A stretch of 64,000 nucleotides of DNA from Kitasatospora sp. GP82. Its GTDB lineage: Bacteria; Actinomycetota; Actinomycetes; Streptomycetales; Streptomycetaceae. The DNA lies in contig NZ_JARZAJ010000025.1 in assembly GCF_029892105.1 (NCBI RefSeq), positions 1 to 64,000 on the forward strand. Reading direction: 5' to 3'. Numbering within the stretch: position 1 is the first letter of the stretch; every line of letters begins with the position of its first letter. Of the stretch, positions 8,297-17,649 are shown one piece after another. The notes under the pieces are model-generated. The model was given only the letters and a program-made list of their open reading frames with translations. It did no database searches and was not told the DNA's origin. Made by a program: the position numbers and the translations under genes.

Positions 8297-9211
8297 ATGG
8301 GAGCACAGCTTCGGGTCTACAAGCGCCGGATCCGCTCTGTCACCGCGACGAAGAAGATCACCAAGGCGATGGAGATGATCTCCGCGTCGCGCATCGTCAA
8401 GGCGCAGCGCGCGGTGGCCGCCTCCACTCCGTACGCCGATGAGCTCACCAGGGCGGTGACGGCGGTGGCCACCCGGTCCAACGCCAAGCACCCGCTCACC
8501 ACCGAGAAGCCGGGTGCCTCGCGCGCCGCGGTCCTGCTGATCACGGCCGACCGTGGTCTGGCGGGCGGTTACTCGACCAACGCCATCAAGCAGGCGGCCG
8601 CGCTCTCCGCGCAGCTCCGCGAAGAGGGCAAGGACGTGGTGACGTACATCGTCGGGCGCAAGGGTGTCTCGTACTACAACTTCCGTGAGCTTGAGGTCAC
8701 GGGGTCGTGGACGGGCTTCTCCGACAAGCCGACGTACGGTGACGCGAAGGCCGTGGCGAGCGATCTCATCGAGGCGTTCGTGGCCGAGACCGGCGGCGTG
8801 GACGAACTGCACCTGGTCTCCACCAAGTTCGAGTCCATGCTGACTCAGACCGCGGTGACGGCTCGGCTGCTGCCGCTGAAGCTGGACGAGGTCCAGCTCA
8901 GCGACGAGTCGAAGGCCAAGCACGAGATCTTCCCGCTCTACGACTTCGAGCCGTCGGCCGAGGGCGTCCTGGACGCCCTGCTGCCGCGCTACGTCGAGAG
9001 CCGGATCTACAACGCGCTGCTGCAGTCGGCCGCCTCGGAGCACGCCGCCCGTCGGCGCGCGATGAAGTCCGCGACCGACAACGCGGGCGAGCTCATCAAG
9101 TCGCTGACGCGGCTTGCCAACTCGGCCCGCCAGGCCGAGATCACCCAGGAAATCAGCGAGATCGTCGGTGGCGCCAATGCGCTGGCCGACGCTAGCGCGG
9201 GGAGCGAATGA
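8297..9211 (+). CDS. atpG: ATP synthase F1 subunit gamma
   Basis: Central rotor shaft, 304 residues. The N-terminal coiled-coil helix reads MGAQLRVYKRRIRSVTATKK and the conserved C-terminal helix reads NARQAEITQEISEIVGGANAL, together forming the shaft inside the alpha3-beta3 ring. Its stop lies within ATGA at 9208-9211, next to the atpD start, so gamma and beta are probably translationally coupled. Confidence 0.97.
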   Translation: MGAQLRVYKRRIRSVTATKKITKAMEMISASRIVKAQRAVAASTPYADELTRAVTAVATRSNAKHPLTTEKPGASRAAVLLITADRGLAGGYSTNAIKQAAALSAQLREEGKDVVTYIVGRKGVSYYNFRELEVTGSWTGFSDKPTYGDAKAVASDLIEAFVAETGGVDELHLVSTKFESMLTQTAVTARLLPLKLDEVQLSDESKAKHEIFPLYDFEPSAEGVLDALLPRYVESRIYNALLQSAASEHAARRRAMKSATDNAGELIKSLTRLANSARQAEITQEISEIVGGANALADASAGSE

Positions 9212-9213
9212 GA

Positions 9214-10659
<1,446 letters not shown>

Positions 10660-10687
10660 TCTCCCGGCCGACTGATGGCTGACTGAC

Positions 10688-10728
10688 CGTGAGGGGTGGT
10701 CCCCGCATCCTGGGGACCACCCCTCACG
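10688..10728 (+). terminator. Strong hairpin between atpD and atpC
   Basis: CGTGAGGGGTGGTCCCC (10688-10704) and its exact reverse complement (10712-10728) enclose the 7-base loop GCATCCT. The 17-bp stem has no mismatch. It starts 29 bases after the atpD stop and 134 bases before atpC. No U-run follows, which is common for streptomycete terminators. It should cause at least partial termination or protect the upstream message from 3' decay, lowering epsilon relative to beta. Confidence 0.8.
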
Positions 10729-10861
10729 GCGCAAACGGCTGTGATCCCGGTCATCTCCGTGTCCTTTGTTTCTTTTCGGGGGCACGGGCCCGTTATTCTT
10801 ACCGAAACTGCCGAGTAATCGGGCCCGCCCCGATTTCCCGGCAAGAGCCTAGGAGCCCACG

Positions 10862-11251
10862 TTGGCTGAGCTGCACGTCGAGCTGGTCGCAGCCGACCGC
10901 AAGGTGTGGTCCGGTGCGGCCACCATCGTTGTCGCCCGTACGGCCTCCGGTGACACCGGCATCATGCCGGGCCACACCCCGGTACTGAGCGTGCTGGAGT
11001 CCGGTCCGGTCACCATCCGCACCACCGATGGCGGCACCGTCGTCGCCGCTGTGCACGGTGGCTTCATCTCCTTCGCCGACAACAAGCTGTCTCTGCTCGC
11101 GGAGATTGCCGAGCTGGCGGACGAGATTGATGTCGCCCGTGCCGAGCGGGCACTGGAGAACGCGAAGAGCGAGCTCGACGCCCACGCCGAGCGCCGCGCC
11201 GAGGTCCGCCTCGTTGCGGCCGGTGCACTCGGCGGGCACAAGCTCGTCTGA
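10862..11251 (+). CDS. atpC: ATP synthase F1 subunit epsilon
   Basis: The 129-residue subunit has an N-terminal beta-sandwich (MAELHVELVAADRKVWSG, then GDTGIMPGHTPVLSVLESG) and a C-terminal helical hairpin; in bacteria it couples rotation and inhibits ATP hydrolysis. The start is TTG, with AGGAG at 10850-10854. It is the last gene of the operon and lies behind the intra-operon hairpin. Confidence 0.95.
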   Translation: MAELHVELVAADRKVWSGAATIVVARTASGDTGIMPGHTPVLSVLESGPVTIRTTDGGTVVAAVHGGFISFADNKLSLLAEIAELADEIDVARAERALENAKSELDAHAERRAEVRLVAAGALGGHKLV

Positions 11252-11283
11252 AGCGAGAATTGACCCGAATTGTCGGGTCGACC

Positions 11284-11323
11284 GACGGTCCCGGGGACGC
11301 GAGAGCGTGACCCCGGGACTGTC
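11284..11323 (+). terminator. Terminator of the atp operon
   Basis: GACGGTCCCGGGG (11284-11296) pairs with CCCCGGGACTGTC (11311-11323), with one G-U pair, around a 14-base loop. It starts 33 bases after the atpC stop and precedes the promoter candidate of the next gene. Confidence 0.75.
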
Positions 11324-11330
11324 GTATCAG

Positions 11331-11359
11331 TTGGTAGGTAAGTGCGGTCGCTTGATACG
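11331..11359 (+). promoter_or_regulatory. Promoter candidate for the DUF2550 gene
   Basis: TTGGTA (11331-11336) and GATACG (11354-11359) are 17 bases apart, a fair match to the main vegetative promoter of streptomycetes. It lies just after the atp terminator and about 35 bases before the DUF2550 start, so this gene is probably transcribed separately from atp. Confidence 0.5.
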
Positions 11360-11394
11360 ACCGATACGGGGAACGCAGGTCAGCGAGGAGGTCG

Positions 11395-11910
11395 GTGAGC
11401 ATGGTCCTCGCCCTTGTGGTGTGTGCAGCGGTCGTGGCCCTGGGGGTGATCGGACTCGTCGCCTTCGCGGTTCGACGCCGAGTGATCCAGCACGTCGGCG
11501 GAACGTTCGACTGCAGCTACCGCCTCAAAATGCCGGCCGACGCCTCCACACAGCCCGACCTCGACGAGAACGGCAGACCCACCCCAGCCTCCACCCCGCA
11601 GAAGTCCGGGGCAGACGGCAAAGGGTGGGTTTTTGGTATCGGCCGCTACAGCGGTGACTCGATCGAGTGGTTCCGGGTCTTCTCCTACGCCCCGCGCCCC
11701 CGCAAGATCCTCCCGCGCCGCGAGATCGAGGTCCTCGGCCGCCGCTACCCCGAGGGCCAGGAGGAACTCGCCCTCCTCTCCGGCTCCGTGGTCCTGCGAT
11801 GTCTCCACAACGGCGCCCCCCTCGAACTCGCCATGAGCGAGGATGCCCTCACCGGCTTCCTCGCCTGGCTGGAGGCGGCCCCGCCCGGGCAGAGGGTCAA
11901 CGTCGCGTAG
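11395..11910 (+). CDS. DUF2550 single-pass membrane protein
   Basis: A 171-residue protein with one N-terminal transmembrane helix (about residues 3-25) and a soluble domain containing FDCSYRLK, the WVFGIGRYSGDSIEWFRVFSY segment and a proline-rich PRPRKILPRREIEV turn. Actinobacteria commonly carry this uncharacterised gene directly after atpC, as here. GAGGAG at 11385-11390 lies 4 bases from the GTG at 11395 and 10 from the ATG at 11401; either may be used. The last codons (VNVA, stop) lie inside the first copy of a 62-bp tandem repeat. Confidence 0.85.
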   Translation: MSMVLALVVCAAVVALGVIGLVAFAVRRRVIQHVGGTFDCSYRLKMPADASTQPDLDENGRPTPASTPQKSGADGKGWVFGIGRYSGDSIEWFRVFSYAPRPRKILPRREIEVLGRRYPEGQEELALLSGSVVLRCLHNGAPLELAMSEDALTGFLAWLEAAPPGQRVNVA

Positions 11911-12074
11911 CGACGGACCCTCGGTCGGGGGTCCCCCCGCCCGGAGGGTGGGGGCGGGTCAACGTCGCGTAGCGACGGACCCTCGGTCGGGGGTCCCCCC
12001 GCCCGGAGGGTGAGGGCGGGTCAACGTCGCGTAGCGACGCACCCCCGGGTCAGGGGTGCTTCAACGTCGCGTGA
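11896..12074. repeat. 62-bp tandem repeat carrying the gene end and hairpins
   Basis: GTCAACGTCGCGTAGCGACG starts at 11896, at 11958 and, with one late change, at 12020; a short fourth piece (TCAACGTCGCGTG) starts near 12060. The first two copies are almost identical over 62 bases. Each unit holds the small inverted repeat CGTCGC-GTA-GCGACG and a larger GC hairpin around GGGGGTCCCCC. The first copy contains the stop codon of the DUF2550 gene, so the unit looks like a gene end plus terminator that was multiplied. It fills most of the 254-base gap before the next gene. Confidence 0.9.
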
Positions 12075-12164
12075 TCCTGGATCACCCTTTCGGGTGGTTT
12101 TGTTCGGTTTCCCTCCTTGCGTGATCGCGGGTGAGCCGCGCGAGGGCTGAGTAGGCTGCGGCGC

Positions 12165-12737
12165 ATGGTCAATCTCACGCGTATCTACACCCGTACCGGC
12201 GACGACGGCACCACCGCGCTCGGTGACATGAGCCGTACGACCAAGACCGACCCCCGGCTGATCGCGTACGCCGATGCCAACGAGGCCAACGCGGCGCTCG
12301 GAGTGGCCATCGCGGCCGGGGCACTGCCCGAGGACGTGGTGGCGGTGCTGACGCGGGTGCAGAACGATCTCTTCGATGTGGGGGCGGACCTCTCGACGCC
12401 GGTGGTCGAGAACCCCAAGTACCCTCCGCTGCGGGTGCTGCAGAGCTATGTCGACCGGCTGGAGGGCGACTGCGACCACTATCTGGAGCAGGTGGAGAAG
12501 CTGCGCAGCTTCATCCTGCCCGGGGGCACGCCGGGGGCGGCCCACCTGCACCTGGCGTGCACGGTGGTGCGCCGGGCCGAGCGGTCGACCTGGGCGGCGA
12601 TCGAGGCGCACGGGGAGACGGTGAACCCGCTCACGGCGAAGTACCTGAACCGGCTGTCGGACCTGCTGTTCATCCTGGCGAGGGTGGCCAACAAGGAGCG
12701 GGGCGACGTGCTGTGGGTGCCGGGGGAGAACCGGTAG
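12165..12737 (+). CDS. PduO-type ATP:cob(I)alamin adenosyltransferase
   Basis: The 190-residue protein transfers the adenosyl group of ATP to cob(I)alamin, making coenzyme B12 for radical mutases. PduO signatures are the N-terminal TRIYTRTGDDGTTALGDM nucleotide loop, the RRAERS arginine motif and the C-terminal NRLSDLLFILAR helix. No good Shine-Dalgarno precedes the ATG; TAGGCT ends 7 bases before it, so a leaderless message is plausible. In this window the likely consumers are IcmA and the MeaB/epimerase route. No cobalamin riboswitch was found upstream. Confidence 0.93.
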   Translation: MVNLTRIYTRTGDDGTTALGDMSRTTKTDPRLIAYADANEANAALGVAIAAGALPEDVVAVLTRVQNDLFDVGADLSTPVVENPKYPPLRVLQSYVDRLEGDCDHYLEQVEKLRSFILPGGTPGAAHLHLACTVVRRAERSTWAAIEAHGETVNPLTAKYLNRLSDLLFILARVANKERGDVLWVPGENR

Positions 12738-12741
12738 GCCG

Positions 12742-13272
12742 TCAGCGGCGCTTGGGGAAGACGGTGTAGCTGGCGGCGACGACCAGGCTGATGCCGGTGA
12801 CCCAGGCCATGGTGCCGTACCAGCGGGTGAGGGCGGCGGTCCGGGCGGTGTCGTCGACCAGGGCGATCATGCCGGCGATCAGGGCGGCGGTGATCGCCGC
12901 GCCGACCAGGGTACGGGCGAAGATCCTCCACTCGTGCGCGGCCCGGGCGGCCCCGTACTTCGGAGGCTTCACGGGGGCCGGACCGCCGGCGAGGCGGTGG
13001 GCGGCGTGGGCGTCGGCCCACCGGACGAGGTAGTGCCCGTAGGCGACCGAGAAACCGACGTACGCCGCGCCCAGGCCGTGCGCCCACTCTGCGGGCGCAC
13101 CGTGCCGAAGGTCGAGCACGGTGGCGCCGAGCACGATCAGGTCGATCAGCGGCACGGCCAGCAGCAGGGCCGTGCCGACCCGCCGCCACCCGAGCAGATA
13201 GCGGGTTGCCAGGGCGAGGACCAGCACCACCCAGAAGCCGGCCTCGCCGGCGATGACGACGGACACGGCCAC
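12742..13272 (-). CDS. Multi-pass membrane protein of unknown function
   Basis: A 176-residue protein with about five hydrophobic helices: two near the N-terminus, one around residue 90 and two near the C-terminus. The conserved-looking loop after the third helix reads VRWADAHAAHRL, and the C-terminus is basic (FPKRR). The GTG start has GAGAGGAG 8 bases upstream. It converges tightly (4 bases) on the adenosyltransferase gene and is divergent from the histidine kinase gene. No enzymatic motif is visible. Confidence 0.75.
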   Translation of the reverse strand: MAVSVVIAGEAGFWVVLVLALATRYLLGWRRVGTALLLAVPLIDLIVLGATVLDLRHGAPAEWAHGLGAAYVGFSVAYGHYLVRWADAHAAHRLAGGPAPVKPPKYGAARAAHEWRIFARTLVGAAITAALIAGMIALVDDTARTAALTRWYGTMAWVTGISLVVAASYTVFPKRR

Positions 13273-13429
13273 GGCTGGCTCCTCTCGGCGGGGTACGCCG
13301 TCAAGCCTGGCCGGTCCGTGCGGGCAACCGCCTCGTCGCCGACGGCGATCTGCGGCTGCACCCTTCGATGTACGGGCCCTCCTCCGGCCGGTCCTCGCCC
13401 GGCAGGTCGGGGGGTGATGAGATGGTGGG

Positions 13430-14617
13430 GTGCGAAAGATCAGTCTGGGGCCGCGTCAGGAGGACCTGCTCATCGCCGGCGCCGGCCTGCTCGGCGGCCT
13501 GGTGCTGACGGCGTTCGGCGCGTACGACCGGACCCGTGCCCCGGTAGCGGTGAGCCTGCTGCCGCTGGTGGCGATAGCCGGTCTCGAACTGGTGCGGCGC
13601 ACCCGCACGGTGTGGACGGTGAGCCTCGGCGGGATGCTCTTCGCCCTGAACCTCTTCGCCGGGTCGAACATGGCCGCGGTGATCATGTACACCGATCTGC
13701 TGTATGCCGCCACGCTCTACGGCAGCCGTCGGATGTCCACCATCCTGCACCTCACCGGCGGCGGGACCACCGTCCTCCTGTCCACCCTGGTGCTGATGTA
13801 CGCCACGGTGGCGCAGGCCCTGCTGGTGGCCGGGTTCGCCGGGCTGATCTTCATCGCACCCGTGTGGACCGCCGACCTGCTGCGCGAGCACCGCGAACGC
13901 GCCGACACCGAGCGGCTGCGGGCCGAGCAGACCGCCCTGCTGGCCGAGTTGGACCGCCGGGAGGCCGTGGTGGCCGAACGGGCCAGGATGGCCCGCGAGT
14001 TGCACGACGTGGTGGCCAACCACCTCTCGGCGATCGCCATCCACGCGACCGGCGCCCAGTCGCTGGCCCGCCGCCAGGAACGGGCGGTGGACGATCCGCT
14101 GCTGGCGGCGATGGCCGTGATCCGGGAGAGCAGCGTCCAGGGCCTGGCCGAGATGCGCCGGATGATCGGCCTGCTGCGCTCCGGTGACGAGGGAACCTAC
14201 GAGGCGCCCAGGCTGGACGCCCTGGACACCCTGCTGACCCAGGCCAGGGCGGCGGGCCAGGAGGGCGGTCTCGACTTCGAGCTGGCCGAGGACGGCGAGC
14301 GCGGCGAACTGTCGGCCCCGCTCGAACTGGCGGCCTACCGGATCGTCCAGGAGTCGCTCACCAACGCGCTCAAGCACGCCGTCCCGGGCGTCGTCCGGCT
14401 CAGCCTGACGTACCGTCCGGAGCACGTGGAGATCGTCACCGAGAGTCCGTACCGTGCCGGGGAGGTGCCGGCCGCGCCCGGGGCGCGGGCGGGCCTGGTC
14501 GGTATGGGGGAGCGGGCCGGGCTGCTCGGCGGCAGTCTGGAGGCCGGCCCCGAGAGCGGGCGATGGCGGGTACGCGCTGTGCTGCCCAGGGAGCCGAAAG
14601 GCGAGGAGGAGCCGTGA
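13430..14617 (+). CDS. NarL-system sensor histidine kinase (HisKA_3)
   Basis: A 395-residue kinase with six hydrophobic segments in residues 10-150, a short linker helix, the HisKA_3 dimerisation box with phospho-acceptor His192 in RMARELHDVV, and an ATPase domain with the N-box VQESLTNALKHA and G-rich GLVGMGERAGLLGG. There is no large extracellular loop, so the signal is probably sensed in or at the membrane. The start is a GTG with a weak ribosome site. Its TGA overlaps the GTG of the response regulator (GTGA at 14614-14617), so the pair is coupled. Confidence 0.92.
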   Translation: MRKISLGPRQEDLLIAGAGLLGGLVLTAFGAYDRTRAPVAVSLLPLVAIAGLELVRRTRTVWTVSLGGMLFALNLFAGSNMAAVIMYTDLLYAATLYGSRRMSTILHLTGGGTTVLLSTLVLMYATVAQALLVAGFAGLIFIAPVWTADLLREHRERADTERLRAEQTALLAELDRREAVVAERARMARELHDVVANHLSAIAIHATGAQSLARRQERAVDDPLLAAMAVIRESSVQGLAEMRRMIGLLRSGDEGTYEAPRLDALDTLLTQARAAGQEGGLDFELAEDGERGELSAPLELAAYRIVQESLTNALKHAVPGVVRLSLTYRPEHVEIVTESPYRAGEVPAAPGARAGLVGMGERAGLLGGSLEAGPESGRWRVRAVLPREPKGEEEP

Positions 14618-15273
14618 CGATCCGGGTACTGGTGGCCGAGGACCAGGCGGCGGTGCGGGCCGCGCTGGTGATGATCCTGCGGGCCGAGCCCGACCTGGAG
14701 GTGGTCGGTGAGGCTGCCGACGGCGAGCAGGCGGTACGCCTGGCACTGGAGCTCAAGCCGGACGTGGTACTGATGGACGTTCAGATGCCACGGCTCGACG
14801 GGGTGTCCGCGACCCGGCAGGTGGTTGAGGCCGGGGCGGCTCAGGTGCTGATGCTCACCACCTTCGACCTCGACCAGTACGTCTACGGCGCGCTGCGGGC
14901 GGGGGCGGCCGGATTCCTGCTCAAGGACCTGGAGGCGGACACCCTGATCGAGGGCATCCGTACGGTCGCGCGCGGGGACGGCATGCTCGCGCCCTCCGTC
15001 ACCCGGCGGCTGATCGGGACCTTCGCCCGCCCCGACCGGCCCGGCCAGCCCTGGACCAGGGCCGCGGTGGAGGGGCTGACGCCCCGGGAGCGCGAGGTGC
15101 TGGCCTGCCTTGGCGCCGGACTCTCCAACGGCGAGATCGCCACCCGCCTGGAGATGGCCGAGGCGACCACCAAGACCCACGTCAGCCGGATCCTGGCCAA
15201 GCTCGAACTGCGCAGCCGGGTCCAAGCGGCCATCCTGGCCCAGGACTTGGGCCTGACCGCAGACCAGTACTGA
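14614..15273 (+). CDS. NarL/LuxR-type response regulator
   Basis: A 219-residue regulator. The receiver has the acidic pair after VLVAEDQ, the phospho-acceptor Asp in DVVLMDVQMP, the Thr in MLTTFD and the Lys in FLLKD. The C-terminal GerE-type helix-turn-helix reads LTPREREVLACLGAGLSNGEIA. GAGGAGG lies just upstream of the GTG start. It is the partner of the overlapping sensor kinase; its targets may include the divergent membrane gene, but no repeat operator stands out nearby. Confidence 0.94.
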   Translation: MTIRVLVAEDQAAVRAALVMILRAEPDLEVVGEAADGEQAVRLALELKPDVVLMDVQMPRLDGVSATRQVVEAGAAQVLMLTTFDLDQYVYGALRAGAAGFLLKDLEADTLIEGIRTVARGDGMLAPSVTRRLIGTFARPDRPGQPWTRAAVEGLTPREREVLACLGAGLSNGEIATRLEMAEATTKTHVSRILAKLELRSRVQAAILAQDLGLTADQY

Positions 15274-15307
15274 GCCCTGGGCTCTTCAGAGGGCTGTCGG
15301 GCAGACC

Positions 15308-15330
15308 TTCAGGGGCCCCGCGCCCCTGAT
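15308..15330. repeat. Dispersed intergenic AGGGGC/GCCCCT element
   Basis: TTCAGGGGCCCCGCGCCCCT lies in the 115-base gap between two converging genes. It is one of six related copies in this window (also 26518-26597, 35591-35638, 35771-35792, 47299-47318, 63499-63526) built on CAGGGGCGCG and GAACTGCGCGA. All copies lie between genes. Such short GC elements are common in Streptomyces genomes. Confidence 0.7.
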
Positions 15331-15388
15331 TGGTCGGCCCTTGCTCCGGGGGATGTGTGCGGCGTCGTGGCGCTCCCGAGGGGTCTGG

Positions 15389-15694
15389 TCAGTTGAGGTG
15401 GAGGGCGCGGAGGGCGGGGTGCTCGTCGGCGGGCCAGACCATCAGGCGGAGGCCGTCGCTGGTGTGTACGAGGTTGTACTTCAGGCCGGCGGAGCGCAGC
15501 AGGGCGGCGAGCCGCCGGGCTTCGGCCTCGTCGGCGGGGGTGGCCACCGGGACCATCAGTCCGTACTCCTCGGGTGCCCCGGTGCGCGGTGGCCGGGCCA
15601 CCAGGGACGTACCGGTGCCGTAGGTCCAGCGCAGCAGCAGGACCAGGACACCCATCACCGCGAAGGAGATCAGCATCAACGCCAGGGTGCGCAC
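15389..15694 (-). CDS. Small membrane-anchored protein of unknown function
   Basis: A 101-residue protein with one N-terminal transmembrane helix (about residues 4-22) and a small soluble domain that reads like an alpha/beta fold: VPVATPADEAEARRLAALL, then LKYNLVHTSDGLRLMVWPAD. The GTG start has GAGAGG 6 bases upstream. It is divergent from the hydroxyacyl-CoA dehydrogenase gene. I recognise it only as a conserved streptomycete hypothetical. Confidence 0.7.
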   Translation of the reverse strand: MRTLALMLISFAVMGVLVLLLRWTYGTGTSLVARPPRTGAPEEYGLMVPVATPADEAEARRLAALLRSAGLKYNLVHTSDGLRLMVWPADEHPALRALHLN

Positions 15695-15882
15695 GGTTCA
15701 CCTCTCGGAGGTCGGGCGCAGATCACACTGCACAATCTCACCACGGAGAGCCCCGGGGCATTAGAGTCCGGCGCGTGAGCGGCGCGGCTTTGGGGGGTGA
15801 TCCTTGCCCTGAGCCGCCTTCAGGCACCGCCCTGGGCCGCACGCTTCGACTCAGGGCGGCAATCGGTACTCGGGAGACAGCC

Positions 15883-16749
15883 ATGAGCAACGCATCCACC
15901 CAGCAGATCGCCGTGATCGGCGCCGGACTCATGGGCGCGGGTATCGCCCAGGTCTCCGCCCAGGCCGGTCACCCGGTGGTGCTGCGGGATGTGACGGACG
16001 CCGCGTTGCAGCGCGGTCTGGACGGCATCCGTGCCTCGTACGAGAAGTTCGTCTCCAAGGGCAGGCTGACGGCCGAGGAGGCCGAGGCGGCGCTCGGACG
16101 GATCACCACCACCACCGACCTGGGCGCGGTTGCCGAGGCCGACATCGTGGTCGAGGCGGTGTTCGAGCAGCTGGACGTCAAGGAAGGCGTCTTCCGTGAG
16201 CTCGACAAGCTGGCCAAGGAAGGTGCGGTGCTGGCCTCCAACACCTCCGCCATCCCGATCACCCGGATCGCCGCCGCGACCGACCGCCCGGAGAGCGTGG
16301 TCGGGGTGCACTTCTTCTCGCCGGTGCCGCTGATGAAGCTGGTCGAGCTGGTGCGCGGCTACAAGACCAGCGACGAGACGCTGGCCACCGCCCGGGCCTT
16401 CGCCGAGGGCGTCGGCAAGGAGGTGGTGGTGGTCAACCGCGACGTGGCCGGCTTCGTCACCACCCGCCTGATCACCGCCCTGGTGGTCGAGGCCGCGAAG
16501 CTCTACGAGTCGGGCGTCGCCACCGCCGAGGACATCGACACCGCCTGCCGCCTCGGTTTCGGCCACCCGATGGGCCCGCTGCAGACCGCCGACCTGACCG
16601 GCGTCGACATCCTGTTGCACGCCGCGCGGAACATCTACGACGAGACCCAGGACGAGAAGTTCGCCGCCCCCGAGATCATGGCTCGCATGGTCACCGCAGG
16701 GGACCTCGGCCGTAAGAGCGGCCGGGGCTTCTACCCGTACGAGAAGTAG
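15883..16749 (+). CDS. 3-hydroxybutyryl-CoA dehydrogenase
   Basis: NAD(P)-dependent oxidation of 3-hydroxyacyl-CoA to 3-ketoacyl-CoA, or the reverse reduction of acetoacetyl-CoA. The 288-residue protein has the Rossmann loop GAGLMGAG (residues 13-20), the catalytic His143 and Glu155 in VGVHFFSPVPLMKLVEL, and a C-terminal dimer domain with GFGHPMGPLQTADLTGVD. GGGAG lies 6 bases before the ATG; a longer frame opening at 15574 is rejected. Together with the thiolase at 33307 it could feed acetyl units toward butyryl-CoA, the precursor side of the IcmA reaction. Confidence 0.93.
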   Translation: MSNASTQQIAVIGAGLMGAGIAQVSAQAGHPVVLRDVTDAALQRGLDGIRASYEKFVSKGRLTAEEAEAALGRITTTTDLGAVAEADIVVEAVFEQLDVKEGVFRELDKLAKEGAVLASNTSAIPITRIAAATDRPESVVGVHFFSPVPLMKLVELVRGYKTSDETLATARAFAEGVGKEVVVVNRDVAGFVTTRLITALVVEAAKLYESGVATAEDIDTACRLGFGHPMGPLQTADLTGVDILLHAARNIYDETQDEKFAAPEIMARMVTAGDLGRKSGRGFYPYEK

Positions 16750-17032
16750 GCCGAGCGGCCCTCTGCGGCGGGGGCAGTGGGTGAGTTTGCTCACGCCTCT
16801 GCCGCAGACGGGTGATTTGGGCGGTAATCGAGCGTGGGTATGGGGTTCGACTGCGTATATTCCCTCGGACGAGTGAAGTTGCTTCAGATCTGACAGTGAC
16901 CAGCAACCTGCACAGCCGCTTCACCGTCAGATGAGGGGGAGTGCCGGCGTGGCCCCCGGTGCGCGACGCGACCAGGTGTCCGCCCGGAACGGAGCCCCGG
17001 CAGCCCCTACCGGCAGAGCGGAGGAGGAGAGC

Positions 17033-17404
17033 GTGCGCATCACCGGCGACCACGGCGGCTTGGCCATCCAGGGCCGCCTCGACGTCCGCAGCGCCGCCGA
17101 CGCCCGGGTCCGGCTGCACCAGGCGGTCGACGGTGGCCAGGGGGACCTGGTGCTCGATCTGTCGGGTCTGGAGTCCTGGGACGCGACCGGACTCGGCGTG
17201 ATCATGGGCACCCACCGGCGGGCCGGGCGGCTCGGGCGGCGCCTCGTCCTGCGGGCCGTTCCGGCGCAGCTCCAGCGGCTCCTGGTGGCCACCCGCCTGC
17301 ACCGCATCCTCGCCGTCGAGGGCACCGTCCCCGACCCGTACGGCACCTCCCTACCCGCGCTCGGTGTGACGCCGCCGAACCCGCTGGTCGCGCCGTACCT
17401 CTGA
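17033..17404 (+). CDS. STAS-domain anti-sigma factor antagonist
   Basis: A 123-residue single STAS domain: GLAIQGRLDVRSAADAR, then VLDLSGLESWDATGLGVIMG, where the usual phospho-acceptor Ser is Thr. Proteins of this kind bind anti-sigma kinases and so release sigma factors of the SigB/SigF group. The strong GAGGAGGAGA at 17021-17030 points to the GTG at 17033; the frame also opens at 16931, which would add 34 polar residues. No anti-sigma partner lies next to it. The 283-base gap before it shows an AT-richer patch near 16855-16880 but no firm promoter. Confidence 0.85.
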   Translation: MRITGDHGGLAIQGRLDVRSAADARVRLHQAVDGGQGDLVLDLSGLESWDATGLGVIMGTHRRAGRLGRRLVLRAVPAQLQRLLVATRLHRILAVEGTVPDPYGTSLPALGVTPPNPLVAPYL

Positions 17405-17649
17405 GGGGCGGGGCGCCGCCCGGCCGGCCGGGGTCCTCGGGAGCGCAGGCTCTCGGCGGGGTGATGCGCGCTCAGGTGGCGGACTGTCATCGCGACGGAG
17501 GAGGGACCGGTATGGGCTCCGGCGTTCGAGTGTGCGAGAGTCTGCGCTCAGGAGTACGGCCGCCGGGGCCTGCAGTGGTCCGGTGAGCGGTCAGGGAACT
17601 GCGTCGCGGCCTCGGCGGGCCGGACGGCCGAGCATGGGCGGAGCGGAAC

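Noticed and set aside
12074..12164. Cobalamin riboswitch before the adenosyltransferase gene
   Set aside because: The upstream space is filled by the 62-bp repeat, and there is no B12-box. The region before icmA also lacks one.
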